Source: Bufo bufo (lineage: Eukaryota; Chordata; Amphibia; Anura; Bufonidae). Taken from it: a stretch of DNA of 64,000 bases. The translations under genes and the position numbers were made by a program. The stretch spans positions 33,573,248 through 33,637,247 of the forward strand of contig NC_053392.1 of NCBI RefSeq assembly GCF_905171765.1, written 5' to 3'. Below the pieces are notes generated by a model. The model did no database searches. It saw only the letters and a program-made list of their open reading frames with translations, and was not told the DNA's origin. Shown here piece by piece: positions 11,401-37,566 of the stretch. Each line of letters starts with the position of its first letter. Position 1 is the first letter of the stretch.

Positions 11401-14400
11401 ACTACAGCAGGTGCAATATCACAGCTCACCTGTAGAGGTCGCTATAACACAGGAAATACCATCATCTAGTCATGAAATAAAGGGGACGTCCAGGATGTTT
11501 ATCCTTACAATACGTCATTATCAGCTACGTGGGAGGAAGACGCCTGCTGATCAGTTCTCAAACTGCTCTAGAAGCAGAACTCCACAGCGCCATCCACTGT
11601 GTAGTGGACAAAGATGGATACTGCAGCGCTGTTCCCGCTGGAGCTCCATCCACTACACAACTGACAGAGCTGTGTACTGCTGGTGCCCACTTCCACCTCC
11701 GGAGCTATAGCAGAACAGTTGGGGGTGCAGAGTGGCGGACCCCCGCTGATTTGATATTGATGGCCTAAGAATATGCTTTATCAATATAAAGATCCTGGAG
11801 TACCCCTTTAATAGCATGTTACTAGGAGGAGGGGGAAGGGATCTGTAGTATAATACGGGATGTAACTCAGGATCAGTAATGTAATGTATGTACACAGTGA
11901 CTGCACCAGCAGAATAGTGAGTGCAGCTCTGGAGTATAATACAGGATGTAACTCAGGATCAGTACAGGATAAGTAATGTATGTACACAGTGACCTTAGCT
12001 CATTATGGTTCTATCATGAGGCTGGCAGTTACGTGGGTGTAATACCCCTTCTTCTTACAGTATGAGCAGTGTATAACAGTCTCTTGTACTAGATCTGCCA
12101 TTAGCTCTGAGCCTGTAAATTCAGAGGTACTCACCCCAGCAGGAGCTGATCCTTTGGGTCCTGTGACACATACACAAAGTCCCTGTGAAGAGGACACATT
12201 GTATTAGTCGCTGGTTTTCGGTGGCTTCTCTTCTCCCCGACTGTGTATTCTAGGGGCACTTACCGCAGGTAGGCTTTAGGCTTGTAGCCCAGGGCCAGGG
12301 CCTTCTCCTCGGACATGATTAGCACTGCCGAGGCTCCGTCAGTCTGAGCAGAGAGGGTAAAGCACACATCACATCTGCACTGCTGCAGGGAATCCCTCTT
12401 CTCACACCTGGAGCGGTGACATTACACGGTGCTTACCAAAAACGAGGAGTTGGCGGCGGTGACTGTGCCAAAAGGTTTGACGAACGCCGGCTTCAGCTTC
12501 GCCATCTGATCCATGGAGGACGGGCGGATGCCATTGTCTTTATCTATGGTGTCTTTACCTGGAATGAGAGGAGCTGCTGAGTCGGCTTCTGTGGACTATC
12601 CAGATGAGGCAGATATAACAGGCCTGGCACAGGGGCGAATATTACACAGGAGGTTTTACTATATTGCAGGGAGTCTCCCAAAACGATAGAGGACACTAAA
12701 TCCTCCCGTCACTGCCACAGATATCAGACCCTGCAGCCGTGGCGGGGAATGACATGCCGCCATCAGCAGTCATTAAAGGGGATGTGTGAGGAGGAAGAAA
12801 CAGCAACAGGTTCAGGCATCACTCCTGTGGGACGCTTCCTCTTTAATTTCCCCATAAAGTTTCCTGGCACACGAGCTGCCGATGACGGGTACAGTGCCTA
12901 CTGGATTCATGCCCAGTCTCCCCATGTGTGCGGCCTGGCCGGGGGGAGAGCAAGGTGACTTGGAAAAAATGCTGAGAATGTGCCGCATGTTGGGCATGTG
13001 GTCATGCAGAACCGCCAAAAAACACCCGGCGTCCTACCATTAATCAGGCTTCGATGCACGGTGCAGGCCTCATGCCATGCTCCGGGAGTCAGGAAAGGTC
13101 ACGGGTGTGGGAGAAATCTGCGTAAGCCGCGCCACGATCTGAGGCCGGACTGGCCGTAGCGCTGAATCAGGCTGTTTAAGTGGTGCTGAAGAAGGGAGTT
13201 CCCCCGCCACCCATCGGCACCCCGCGAATGAGATGGTGGGGTGCCGAATGAAGGCCCCAGGCCTGGCTGCAGTGTATGCCTCTCTGGCGCACCCTGAAGG
13301 TGACTGTCAATATAGCACTGACCGTATAACACACTGTACTGCAGAAGCAGTGTTATAGAAGGGACCAGAAGGTCGACTGTTAAAGTCCCAATGTAGGACT
13401 AGTAAATGGTTAAAAAAAATATAATAAAGTTTTATCAAATAAAAAAATTGCAAAAATGGTAAAAATAACAGCAAAAATAAAATCCTCTCCTCATACATAG
13501 TATTGCTGCGTCCTTAACCACTCGCACTACACAATTATCACGCAATGAAATTAATCCCGCATGGATAATGACAGAACTGCTGTTTTTTGTGTAAAAAAAA
13601 ATTAAGAAAAATTTTTGGGGGAAAACTTCATAAACTATGGGGGTCATTTATTATACTGAAATACATCTAAATTAGGCGTATTTCAGGCGCAGATAGTGGC
13701 GCAACGGTTAGTACAGGGCTTTATTAGGATCAGCGTCTAATGTGCCCCTGATTTATCACAGACCGGCGGCGTAAGCCTAGTCAGAAATTAGGGGCGACCT
13801 CCGTCGGTCTGTGTGCCTAGACTGAAATCTACAAAAGCCCCTTGCTGGAGTAGATTTCAGTCCCCTTCTATTCCAGAAAACTGGGGTAAAAGATGCCAAG
13901 TCAGTGCTCCAGACCAAAAAAAAAAAACCCCCCATCAAGGAGCCATTGGCTCCTAATCTTAAAAATTTTGTCACCAAATAAAAAAATTTGTCGCCAAATT
14001 TTTGTTGTAACATAAGGGTCAGAAATGGGGTTTTCTTTAGCCTCTTGGCTGTTAGTTTTTCCATTCATAAACCTCCCCATTGAGCTCCCAGCAGCAGATA
14101 GAAGCCTGCCGGGCACGCTGGCACTTCTGGTGTGACATCACCTGGAGGCTCCGTTCCCGCCATGCTGTCTCTGGCACTTCATGAGCCGTCGGCAGTGACG
14201 CGTGCTCCCCTGTTCCATGAATGGCAGTTAAATTATTGTGCGTATTCATACACATTAGACTTTTTTTTAGGGAGAAAAACTGTCTGTACAGGCGTCCACG
14301 ACGCTTGTACAGTCGTTATTGCGACTAGGGATGAGCGAATCTACTTCGGATGAAACATCCGACGGCGATTCGCATAAAACTTTGTTCCCTAATTGCGACC

Positions 14401-17400
14401 ATGTCTGCGATGCTGCATGCCCTAACCCTGCTGTTCTGTCGAGACTCCACCTGAAGCCTGGCCGGTGGACCTCTCCTGCACATCAGCCGTACTGTGCATA
14501 CAGAAAGGATGGACCAAGTGCAGCAAAAAAAAGAAGAAGAAGAAGAAGAGGGTGTAAAGTGGTTGTTACATAACCACAGGTTAGATAAGCCTGGGGCTAC
14601 ATGGTGACTTGCAGACTAGCGTTACTCCCACAGCGAGTCCGCAACGCAGCACCCGGCCTGACCTCCCAGCCCTGCCAGGGGTCGCATAGCATTATATTGA
14701 TTTATGGTGTTATGTAACCCTTAGGCTGGGTTCAGACCTGAGCGTATTTGATATGCGCGTTTAACGTTTTTGTCGCGCGTTTTTAGCAATAGTAAACGCG
14801 CGTTTGAGTGATTGACTGCAGTGTCCTATGGCCACAAACGCGCGTCAAAACGCCCCAAAGAAGCTCAAGTACTTGTTTGAGTGTAGGGCGTTTTTCAGCG
14901 CGTTCAAACGCGCTGTAAAACGCTCAAGTGAGAACCAGGGCCATAGGGAAGCATTGGTTTTCATGTGTTGAGCGTTTTACAGCGCGTTTGAACGCGCTGT
15001 AAAACGCTCAAGTGTGAACCCAGCCTTACAGTTCTGGAATGTATTGGATAACACGGACGGCATTATGTCAGTGTTATCCAATACATTCCAGAACTGTAAG
15101 GGTTACATAGCATCATAAATCAATATAATGCTATGTGACCCCCGGGAGCTACGTTGCGGGAGGAACGCTCGTCTGCAAGGGGCCTTTGGCTGTGACAAAC
15201 ATCACATGGCCAGAGATCACAGTGTAGCAATGCAGCATTGCCACTAGTGAGGGGGGTGATTTTGGGACCTGCACATTGTCATGACAGCCCCAATAATTCT
15301 CACAACTGTAGGGTTGCAATGCGACCCCATTCACTGTCACGACTTGAAACCCTGCACTACATCACGATGATTGGTCGTGCCGTCACACAGACAGAGTGCC
15401 CCGGGCCCTGGGACAGAATTACGTAAACCAGCTATGGAATCCGTTTCATCTGCTAGTGTGAGGAGACAAAGCCCAGCGTTACTGGCTGAGCGCACTGCAG
15501 CTGTCCACACCATTGCCCTCTCTTCTCCACCACTTACCCCTTACATGGGGGGGGGGGGGCACAGGGCACCCTCAGCACACGGCGCAGTGTACGCAGAACG
15601 CTCACCTCCGTGCGTCGCATGACTGAAAAACTCGTCTACTTTAGCTGCCCCTTGTCTATGGAGCAGTCGGCAGTGAGCGCACTCCCCGTTTTCAGCGCTC
15701 GAGAAGGGTGAGAGGAGCAGCCAATGGTACGGCAGCACGCCGATACTGACCAATCAGCAGCCTCCTCACTAATAACAGAGCCCTGTACTGTGCGGAGCTC
15801 TGTTATTGGATTGCTGTCTCTCTGTTGGATGCAAGAACTTTCTTCTTAAAGCGGCAGAGCAGTGGAGGGTCTAGGCGCAAATGGCGACAAGACTACAAAG
15901 TCTTGTCGCCATTTTGCAATTGGTTGCCATCTGGAGCCCTGTAAGTGGTGGGTAAGTGGTGAAGGTGGCGGAGAACCACCACTTGGGGTGGAAGCCTAGA
16001 GGTCCCCATGGTCGGCCGGTCTGACGTGCAGGGCCACAGCTTTACTGCACTGTTACCTGGCACTTTATACGAGAGGACATCTGACAGGTGCCCGGCATCT
16101 TGTGCCTTCTTGGCCAGGGTGTGAGAGCGCAGGGCGTATTCATCTTGTTCCACGCGAGACACGGCGAAGGTGGCTGCTAGTCTGTCTGCGGAGTGCCCCA
16201 TCGTCTCGCTGGTAGAAAATTCAGCCACTGCCGGGAGCTGGGGAGAGAAAAGGTTCCATATCTCAGACATGTACCCGCTATACTTATACAGGTCATCTAC
16301 TGGGTTTTCAATTGACATTTGAAACCTAAAGCTCTGTTCACCCGACCTCCCAGATGAATAGCATGCAAGGGTTACAGTACATACTGTCACTTAGTGCAAG
16401 ATGGGCGAATTAATCATGCCTGCTGCTCTGGCACTTTAGATATTGCCTGCAATGAGTAGTGCCGAACATAGATACCCAGCAAGCACCCTTTACGCCAATC
16501 TCTGGTGAACAATGCCATGTGTGATCCTAGTCTACAGACTCATACTCACCTGCCCCCGCCACTCTAGCGCTGCATGGTGTGTCCATGGGCGTGGTCACAA
16601 GCTCCACTGCAGCCAAAGACTGGCTTCAGCAGTGACATGCTGCTTGAGGCCACAGAACTGCTGAAGCCAGTTATTGGCTGCAGCAGACCATGTGACCATG
16701 CACCGCCAGCTATAAACACTCTGGCGACCAGAAGATGGAGACTGTGGCAAACCTTCAGTGATGTAAAAGGAACCAAGAGAGTGAGAAGCAGAGAGCTTTA
16801 CAAAATTGTCAATCCCTTCGGCTTCGGTCACTTACCTCTGGGGCAAAGTAGTCGGGCCGGATCCTGGATATGACGGACAGCCTCTGCCCGAGGCTCTTGG
16901 CCTTGTTGAGGCTCAGCATAGTCTTCCTCATCTTTCTGCTATGACGAATGGGGACATCGGACATGAACTCCACGCCGCCGGCCACCACCACGTCACACTG
17001 ACCTGAGGCGATCAGACCGAAAGCTGCAGAGACACCAGGAACGTTAGAGAACAGTGCCAATACAGGAACCATCTGATCCTCAAAAAGAGGTTCTGCAGCA
17101 GCTGACATGTCCCATACCTGTAGTCATGGCCTGGTTGGAGGAGATGCAGGCCATGGTGACTGTGTGAGCCGGGGTTCTATCTGAGAATCCAGCGCCGAGT
17201 GCAGCCTGGAGGACACAAGGAGGGTCAGTGTGAGCACCGGGTGTCGGCACAGCAGGGCCTGCAGCGCCCCGTGCTTGTCACTCACCTCCCGAGCCACATT
17301 GCTGGTCTTCACCTCCTGGATGACGGTGCCGTACACGATGTAATCCACCAGCTCGCGGGGGATGTTCGTCCGGTTCAGCAGACCCCTGAGCAATGAGAAA

Positions 17401-18568
17401 TGTGAACAGAACATGGAAGTCACTAGTCACATCCAGAGCTGCAGTCACACTAACACTCAGGCTGCAGAACCTCACACCTCTCTGCTCCGTACACAACGCG
17501 CTTCGCAGCTGTGAGAGACACAGCGAGCGCTACCTACTGGGCGCACTTACTGTAACGCTGTCCTGGCCAGGTCATGCGGCATCAAATCCGCGTATCTGCA
17601 GGCAGAAGAGGCAATGGTTAATAACACAGGAGCAATCTGAGTTACTCCACAATCTGCACAGCTCAGGAGGGTGACCCGGCGGGTGTCTGTCCCCCATTAC
17701 TGACTTACGTGGTTCCTGAGAGCAGGAATGGGGTGCGGACGCCATCCACCACCACTACGTTCTTCACGCCTGGCTTGGCGAGGGTCTTCTTAGTCTTAGT
17801 CTGGACGGCTGGAACGTGAAAGAGGAAAGAAGGGCAGGTACAGCACTGGGCATACAGATGATATACAGTTCAGTAACCGCAGACACTGCAGGTGGGCCTG
17901 TGTAACAACCACCTGCAGAACTACAAGTCCCATACATCTCCGCAAACGGACACAGGTGGATTACCTGGAGACTGGAGCGCAGAGGAGCAGCTGATCGATC
18001 TGATGGCTGCAGGACAGAGAGAGTAAAGTCATGAATGTCTGTGTGGTACAGGACACCGAACACACGCCAACCCCAAATACCATCTCAACCTCCTTCCTGA
18101 GCCCCACAGCCATAAGCCAAGGCAAGACGGGTCACATGACTCATCCCTGTAGAACAGGCACAGTCCCGTGTACCCGGGGACGGTGGCTCAGGCAGCAGAT
18201 TTTTGTATTTTTGCCTTTTGTAGAACTCGTTCTTCACGTTTCCTTTACTTCTGATGGCAATATGGGTTATACTCCAAACACAACCAAAGCTGCTGCCAGA
18301 GTTTTCTATAATACCATAAAACAGCTTAGCTCCCCTCCTACAACACACTGAACTCTGCTGTGCGGCACAGAGGAGGAGGCATCAACACTACACCTCCCCA
18401 CGATGTCGCGCAGCAGGGCACACCCCGTACACAATCAGTACACCCGGCTCATCTGCCTGATGACAGGAGGAACAGCAATATGGCGGGCGGTGTAATGTGT
18501 GGCACCTCCTCACCTAGTCTGGACGTGGCGGGCATCCACCGGGCACTTTCTCTCAAGATGAAGGCCAT
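5421..18568 (-). CDS. HADHB: HADHB, trifunctional protein beta subunit (3-ketoacyl-CoA thiolase), 15 coding exons
   Basis: The product catalyses the last step of mitochondrial long-chain beta-oxidation, thiolytic cleavage of 3-ketoacyl-CoA, and forms the trifunctional protein with HADHA. Coding exons (- strand): 18568-18514, 18006-17965, 17808-17709, 17595-17551, 17385-17286, 17205-17118, 17023-16836, 16237-16057, 12558-12437, 12343-12264, 12182-12135, 11338-11251, 8500-8426, 8212-8048, 5456-5421. All junctions are GT-AG, phases agree and the total is 1413 nt (470 aa; human about 474). The start [12 protein letters not shown] opens a mitochondrial presequence rich in Arg and Ser. Visible thiolase residues are Cys134 ([10 protein letters not shown]), His424 ([10 protein letters not shown]) and Cys454 (AACAAGGQ). 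The last exon encodes only [11 protein letters not shown]. The gene shares its promoter with HADHA. Confidence 0.96.
7009..7090. promoter_or_regulatory. Inverted pair of ZNF143/THAP11-like motifs
   Basis: ACTACAATTCCCAGCATGC at 7009-7027 and its near-perfect inverse GCATGCTGGGAGTTATAGT at 7072-7090 match the ACTACAnnTCCCAGnnTGC consensus known for ZNF143/THAP11 binding. The pair lies deep in an intron and may be part of a mobile repeat rather than a working site. Confidence 0.5.
7360..7563. repeat. Palindromic MITE-like element in HADHB intron 15
   Basis: The outer arms AGATGAAAAAGGGCAGCACT (left) and its inverse AGTGCTGCCCTTTTTCATCT (right) continue into inverted arms around CGACGTTTCGGCTCTTACAC. 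The loop repeats part of the arm (GTCGCTACAGCCTTATGG). A poly-A tract lies in the left arm. The GAGCCGAAACGTCGC motif recurs in dispersed repeats of other vertebrates as far as I know, but the family cannot be named here. Confidence 0.7.
8048..8500 (-). CDS. HADHB: HADHB exons 14-15: thiolase C-terminal active-site loops
   Basis: Exon 14 (8500-8426) encodes [20 protein letters not shown] and continues to RKTK. Exon 15 (8212-8048) encodes the [16 protein letters not shown] signature and the [11 protein letters not shown] signature, holding the second catalytic His and Cys. The donor after GGQ is a canonical GTGAGG. The final 12-codon exon lies 2.6 kb away at 5456-5421. Confidence 0.95.
8797..8815 (+). 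promoter_or_regulatory. ZNF143/THAP11-like motif
   Basis: ACTACAACTCCCAGCATGC is a full match to the known consensus. It sits in HADHB intron 13, just left of an AT-rich repeat block. Function is not implied. Confidence 0.45.
8973..10730. repeat. Decayed AT-rich repeat block, piggyBac-like at its left edge
   Basis: The block begins TTAACCCCTTAAAG at 8973, like the ends of the elements at 4091 and 55525, and has long A and T runs. A TTAA preceded by CGGGGG at 10007-10010 may be its right end. The segment 9661-9850 (TATTTAATAACTATTAG, then CACCCTAATAGATC and its inverse) matches 36340-36460 in HADHA intron 19, so the two share a common repeat. No protein remains. The block occupies most of HADHB intron 13. 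Confidence 0.5.
10739..11020. mobile_element. MITE with GGGTACATGCACACG-type ends
   Basis: The left end TAAGGGTACATGCACACG and right end CGTGTGCATTCAGCCT form imperfect inverted termini. The interior has repeated GCGGATTTGCAT, AATCCGCA and GTGTGGATTTTCCGC words in both orientations. The form is that of a small non-autonomous PIF/Harbinger-like element, but a clean 3-bp target duplication was not confirmed. Confidence 0.5.
11870..11996 (+). repeat. Short copy of the 93-bp repeat also found in HADHA intron 15
   Basis: The sequence CAGTGACTGCACCAGCAGAA followed by TAGTGAGTGCAGCTCTGGAG and ACTCAGGATCAGTACAGGAT is the same unit that is tandemly repeated at 33864-34605. Here one full unit and a partial one are present in HADHB intron 12. 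Confidence 0.8.
14600..15170. repeat. Palindromic repeat split by a nested MITE
   Basis: When 14724-15025 is removed, TATGTAACCCTTACAGTTCT and GGAATGTATTGGATAACAC face their inverse GTGTTATCCAATACATTCC and AGAACTGTAAGGGTTACATA across a 17-base centre near 15057. The arms continue outward through CATTATATTGATTTATG/CATAAATCAATATAATG. Confidence 0.75.
14724..15025. mobile_element. PIF/Harbinger-like MITE, 302 bp
   Basis: The termini GGCTGGGTTCAGACCTGAGCG and CTCAAGTGTGAACCCAGCC are inverted repeats. They are flanked by a 3-bp TTA duplication (14721-14723 and 15026-15028), the target type of PIF/Harbinger elements. The interior is rich in GCGCGTTT and CAGCGCGTTTGAACGCGCTG words in both orientations. 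It is inserted in one arm of an older palindrome. Confidence 0.75.
15879..15914. repeat. Short perfect hairpin
   Basis: The 16-base arms AAATGGCGACAAGACT and AGTCTTGTCGCCATTT are separated by ACAA. It lies in HADHB intron 9, 143 bp from exon 9. It may be a MITE relic. Confidence 0.8.
16057..17205 (-). CDS. HADHB: HADHB exons 7-9: thiolase N-terminal catalytic core
   Basis: These three exons (17205-17118, 17023-16836, 16237-16057) encode residues 115 to about 267. Exon 7 carries the acyl-accepting cysteine in [13 protein letters not shown]. Exon 8 carries the [20 protein letters not shown] strand-loop and the basic segment [17 protein letters not shown], part of the membrane-associating insertion typical of the trifunctional beta subunit. 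Exon 9 carries [15 protein letters not shown]. Intron 7 is only 94 bp. Confidence 0.95.
16606..16685. repeat. Imperfect palindrome in HADHB intron 8
   Basis: ACTGCAGCCAAAGACTGGCT with TCAGCAG faces CTGCTGAAGCCAG followed by TTATTGGCTGCAG. The arms are about 27 bases long around a 25-base centre, consistent with a small MITE. Confidence 0.6.
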
Positions 18569-18576
18569 TCTGAATC
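18569..18576 (-). other. HADHB: HADHB exon 2 5' UTR portion
   Basis: Eight bases (GATTCAGA) lie between the acceptor TCTTGCAG and the ATG. They fix the start in exon 2, as in the human gene. Confidence 0.8.
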
Positions 18577-18642
18577 CTGCAAGAACAACAGGGAGAAATA
18601 AGTCAGACAAGAGGCTGACACACTGTAACGCAGCAACCTGTG

Positions 18643-18660
18643 ACTACAAGTCCCAGCATG
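18643..18660 (+). promoter_or_regulatory. ZNF143/THAP11-like motif, near match
   Basis: ACTACAAGTCCCAGCATG lies in HADHB intron 1, about 67 bases outside the exon 2 acceptor. It matches the consensus except for the end. Confidence 0.4.
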
Positions 18661-18904
18661 TCCTGTAAGGGCGTGCAGATACTGATGCAGGAGTCATGCT
18701 CTGCAGGGCAGTTAAGGGGTTAATAGAAGCAGGAAGAGATCCCTCCCCTCCCCCAGGGCATTAGGATGCGGTCATGCTCCTCCAGACATGACCTTTCCCC
18801 TACTTTCTCTCCACAGCATTTCCTCCAGATCTGCAGCACCACGTGGCGGCGTAATATCAATACAAGGTCGGCAGTAAGTGAAGGTCGATGCCGTGTACCC
18901 GCTC

Positions 18905-20303
18905 AGATACCGCCTGATGGTGAGAGGTCACCCCCTGTACCGGGCTCATAGATACCACCTGATGGTGAGACGTCACCCCCTGTACCCGCTCAGATACCGC
19001 CTGATGGTGAGACGTCACCCCTGTACCCGCTCAGATACCGCCTGATGGTGAGACGTCACCCCCTGTACCGGGCTCATAGATACCGCCTGATGGTGAGACG
19101 TCACCCCCTGTACCGGGCTCATATATACCGCCTGATGGTGAGACGTCACCCCCTGTACCCGGCTCATAGATACCGCCTGATGGTGAGACGTCACCCCCTG
19201 TACCCGGCTCATAGATACCGCCTGATGGTGAGACGTCACCCCCTGTACCGGGCTCATATATACCGCCTGATGGTGAGACGTCACCCCCTGTACCCGGCTC
19301 ATAGATACCGCCTGATGGTGAGACGTCACCCCCTGTACCCGCTCAGATACCGCCTGATGGTGAGAGGTCACCCCCTGTACCGGGCTCATATATACCACCT
19401 GATGGTGAGACGTCACCCCCTGTACCCGCTCAGATACCGCCTGATGGTGAGACGTCACCCCCTGTACCCGCTCAGATACCGCCTGATGGTGAGACGTCAC
19501 CCCCTGTACCGGGCTCATAGATACCACCTGATGGTGAAACGTCACCCCTGTACCCGCTCAGATACCGCCTGATGGTGAGACGTCACCCCCTGTACCCGGC
19601 TCATAGATACCGCCTGATGGAGAGACGTCACCCCCTGTACCCGGCTCATATATACCGCCTGATGGTGAGACGTCACCCCCTGTACCCGGCTCATATATAC
19701 CGCCTGATGGTGAGACGTCACCCCTGTACCCGCTCAGATACCGCCTGATGGTGAGACGTCACCCCCTGTACCAGGCTCATAGATACCGCCTGATGGTGAG
19801 ACGTCACCCCCTGTACCGGGCTCATAGATACCGCCTGATGGTGAGACGTCACCCCCTGTACCCGGCTCATATATACCGCCTGATGGTGAGACGTCACCCC
19901 CTGTACCCGGCTCATATATACCGCCTGATGGTGAGACCTCGCCCCCTGTACCCGGCTCATAGATACCGCCTGATGGTGAGACGTCACCCCCTGTACCCGG
20001 CTCATATATACCGCCTGATGGGGAGACGTCGCCCCTTGTACCCGGCTCATATATACCGCCTGATGGTGAGAAGTCGCCCCTTGTACCCGGCTCATATATA
20101 CCGCCTGATGGTGAGACGTCACCCCCTGTACCGGGCTCATAGATACCGCCTGATGGTGAGACGTCACCCCCTGTACCCGGCTCATAGATACCGCCTGATG
20201 GTGAGAAGTCACCCCCTGTACCCGGCTCATATATACCGCCTGATGGTGAGACGTCACCCCCTGTACCCGGCTCATATATACCGCCTGATGGTGAGAAGTC
20301 ACC
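18905..20303. repeat. 45-bp minisatellite in HADHB intron 1
   Basis: About 31 units of the form TACCGCCTGATGGTGAGACG, TCACCCCCTGTACCCGGCTC, ATATA. Shorter units (ACCCGCTCAGATACC) are mixed in, mainly in the left third. Variation is confined to a few positions (CATAGA/CATATA, CGGG/CCGG, GACGTC/GAAGTC). Because 45 is a multiple of three the array is open in frames on both strands; those frames are not genes. Each unit carries CGTCA, a CRE half-site core. Confidence 0.95.
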
Positions 20304-20379
20304 CCCTGCCGTCTACTGTGAAGTGACATCTTAAAGGAATAGAGCGTCTCAGTCTATCCTCCTCTCAGGGATGATGGGC

Positions 20380-20850
20380 TGAACACGGCATCAGGAGTTT
20401 TACCAGTGTTCATCCTCAATCTCAATACCTCCGCTTGCAGCCAGTGAATAGGAACACTTCAGTTTACATTCAGTTCCTGAAAAGTTGTACATTTCCCAAA
20501 AAATCTCACAGCTGAGGGCTTGTTCCAGTGTATCAGTGTAGACATTACCTAGTGAGCCGAGCACAGCAGCAGTGCAAACCTCCCCCGTATCCTGACCAGA
20601 TACTTCGCACAGCTGAGCATTTGTTACACTGTATTAGTGTAGCCCCATGATTGGCATAAACCTGTTTCCTGCCCTGAAACTTCTGACAGCTGAGGGGGTG
20701 TTACAGTGTACCAGTTTAAACGAGTGACATCTTACAGCTGAGGGCTTGCTACAGTATCACTGTAAACATGAGCGACGTGACCCTTTCCTATGTCCTGACA
20801 CTTCTCACAGCTGAGGGTTTGTCACACGTGTAAGGACTGTAAACATGTGC
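20380..20850. repeat. Cluster of CACAGCTGAGGGTTTGTTAC-type dispersed repeats
   Basis: Successive partial copies read CTCACAGCTGAGGGCTTGTT, CGCACAGCTGAGCATTTGTT, TGACAGCTGAGGGGGTGTTA, TACAGCTGAGGGCTTGCTAC and CACAGCTGAGGGTTTGTCAC, each followed by GTGTA-type sequence and AAAC. Related copies lie at 21650-21960, 28900-29222, 30830-30990, 32840-32885, 35330-35465 and 54805-54860. The element type is not recognised. The family appears to have inverted ends based on CTCTGCTTGCTGTCAGTGAA. Confidence 0.6.
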
Positions 20851-21149
20851 GACACCACAAGAATGGCAGGACGCCGCGTCTCCGTTCCTCGGAACCTTTC
20901 CCCTACATACAGGGGACCGCCCAGCACTGCGCACACTCCACACTGCTGCACCTGCACAGCAGATATGTGGGAGACAGCCATGCAGAGGTCAGTGTGTCCT
21001 CGTCACAGCTGCGGGTCTGTTACAGTCTAGCAGGCCCTCTGTGACCAAGGATCGAGCAGATTAACATCCAACCTGTCCGCTCTCTCCTACCCCCGACGCC
21101 TATGGTTGGGCTGCCCCCTTTACAACTTAGACTCTCAAGCTCTTGCTAA

Positions 21150-21197
21150 GCTACAACTCCCAGCTTGTAGCTGTCAGGGCATGCTGGGAGTTGTAGT
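21150..21197. promoter_or_regulatory. Inverted pair of ZNF143/THAP11-like motifs
   Basis: GCTACAACTCCCAGCTTG at 21150-21167 faces GCATGCTGGGAGTTGTAGT at 21179-21197, forming a hairpin. It lies about 1.1 kb inside HADHB from the shared promoter. Confidence 0.5.
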
Positions 21198-21649
21198 TTT
21201 CAGGTAGCCTGAGAGCCACAGATTAGGGGACCACCAAATATCACCATTTTACCCAGGGTGGGTGCAGCTCCAGACATAACAGAGGGGGGGACGGGTCGTG
21301 AGTACTGGGTCTTTGGGTGGCGTTCACCTTTAAATGGTGTGTGCAGGTAGCCAAGTAGGTGGTCAGTGCCTGGCACCAGGGCGGCCATATTGTCTCTAGG
21401 AGATTGATCATCTCCAGAGATGAGGGTAGTCACCGGCTGACTGCTGCACCTGTTGCTAGGCAACGACCCAAGAGCATCACGGAGCAAAGAAGGCGCAAAA
21501 CCCAGCAGGACCCCCTTACGGTCAATGGGCGACGCCGCACCGAAAAGGCGATGTGAACGAAGCCTAAAGGGGTCCTCCCCGTCCACCTGTACGTGGCTGC
21601 GGGGTCCGAGGCCACGCCTGTAACGTTCTGCAGTCTTCTACTCTCAATC

Positions 21650-21960
21650 CTCGTGGTTTTCAAGATCTCCGCTAGCCGTCAGTGAACGGAAACATTCTCA
21701 TTTACAACCCGAGGCTCCAAACCGCGGCCTAACACTTCCGCAGAGGGTTTGCTACAATCGCGTCCGGTGTAGACCACCCTCCGTGAGGTAATCACATCGG
21801 GGGCGACCGGTTCTGATGGTTTGTTACAATGTATCGGTCTGGAGCCCGACTGGACACAACTGTGACAAAGCTTCAGCTGTGAGAACCGTTAGGGCAGGAC
21901 GGGGGAATAGACGCAAGAACGATTCCATTCACTGACAGCAAGCAGATGGCAGAAAACGTT
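21650..21960. repeat. Dispersed repeat copy with inverted ends
   Basis: The left edge is CAAGATCTCCGCTAGCCGTC AGTGAACGGAAACATTCTC and the right edge is ATTCCATTCACTGACAGCAA GCAGA, its approximate inverse. It is one copy of the family clustered at 20380-20850 and repeated in HADHA introns 5 and 10. Confidence 0.55.
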
Positions 21961-22249
21961 AAGACACGCCCACGAGCTGATAGCGCAGGGGTTCACTTAC
22001 TTCTGCATCGGCTCTCGGGCGTAACCGCGTCTAAACCGCCGGCGCTCGCTGTGAACGCGAAACCGATGAACGTCGACCCCCATTATTACCATGGCAACTG
22101 CAACTGGGGTCTGAAAGAGGGCGTGGCTTCCTAATTACTAAATAATGGGGGTAATACTTCAAAGGCAGGGACAACTGTTATTAAAAGTGGCTCTGAAGAG
22201 CGACAAGGGCCCCATACTATAGCTAAGGGCCCAGAATCACACAGCACCC

Positions 22250-22630
22250 ACCTACCGCCCCCTAGAACACACGGTACACGTACAATTACCGGTCTCCTCA
22301 CGTCTCCGCCGCTCTCCTTAGTCACCCGGCCTCTGGCAGCGGTCCGTGACGTCATTCAGTCTCAGGCCCCCGCGTCGCCTCCTCTTGGGGCTGCCCCCTG
22401 CGCGCCTGTCTCTTCTCCGCCGCCGCCACACGGCTGATAACCCCCTGTATGGAGCAGCAGTGGCCTGGAGCGGCTTCTACCTGTCCTCTTTACTGCATTA
22501 AACGCCTCGTCTCCCCGTGTGTCCGGACACTCCCGGTCATTTGGCGACAGGCGCTGCTCAGGACACCCCGGCCCCTGATAGGAGAACACCCGGCGGCGGC
22601 CCGCGGCCTGTCAGTGTCACCCAGGACAAC
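22250..22630. promoter_or_regulatory. Bidirectional HADHB/HADHA promoter with HADHB noncoding exon 1
   Basis: This is a CpG-rich TATA-less stretch between two divergent genes. It contains a full CRE palindrome TGACGTCA at 22347-22354. The HADHA start codon lies in AACATGGCGGCTG, which resembles the YY1 consensus around start codons. HADHB must begin here with a noncoding exon, because its exon 2 acceptor (CTTGCAG before 18576) precedes the ATG by only 8 bases. Possible exon 1 donors on the - strand include ACCG|GTAATTG near 22298 and GGCG|GTAGGTG near 22257; which is used is unresolved. Confidence 0.75.

Positions 22631-37566
<14,936 letters not shown>

Larger units (their letters stand above)
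12559..16056 (-). other. HADHB intron 9, repeat-rich
   Basis: The 3.5-kb intron holds several dispersed repeats: an AT-rich decayed block at 13390-14060, a fragment starting CTAGGGATGAGCGAATCTAC near 14325 that looks like the end of a common transposon, a nested palindrome with a MITE (14600-15170), a G-run at 15547-15558 and a hairpin at 15879-15914. No coding sequence was seen. Confidence 0.7.

Noticed and set aside
14319..14573. Frame ending in a KKRRRRRRG stretch
   Set aside because: The basic run comes from an AAGAAG microsatellite at 14532-14550 in a repeat-rich intron; no start context or domain supports a gene.
19015..20329. Long frames on both strands with MVRRHPLYPAHRYRL and VQGVTSHHQAV repeats
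   Set aside because: They come from the 45-bp minisatellite in HADHB intron 1, which is a multiple of three in length.
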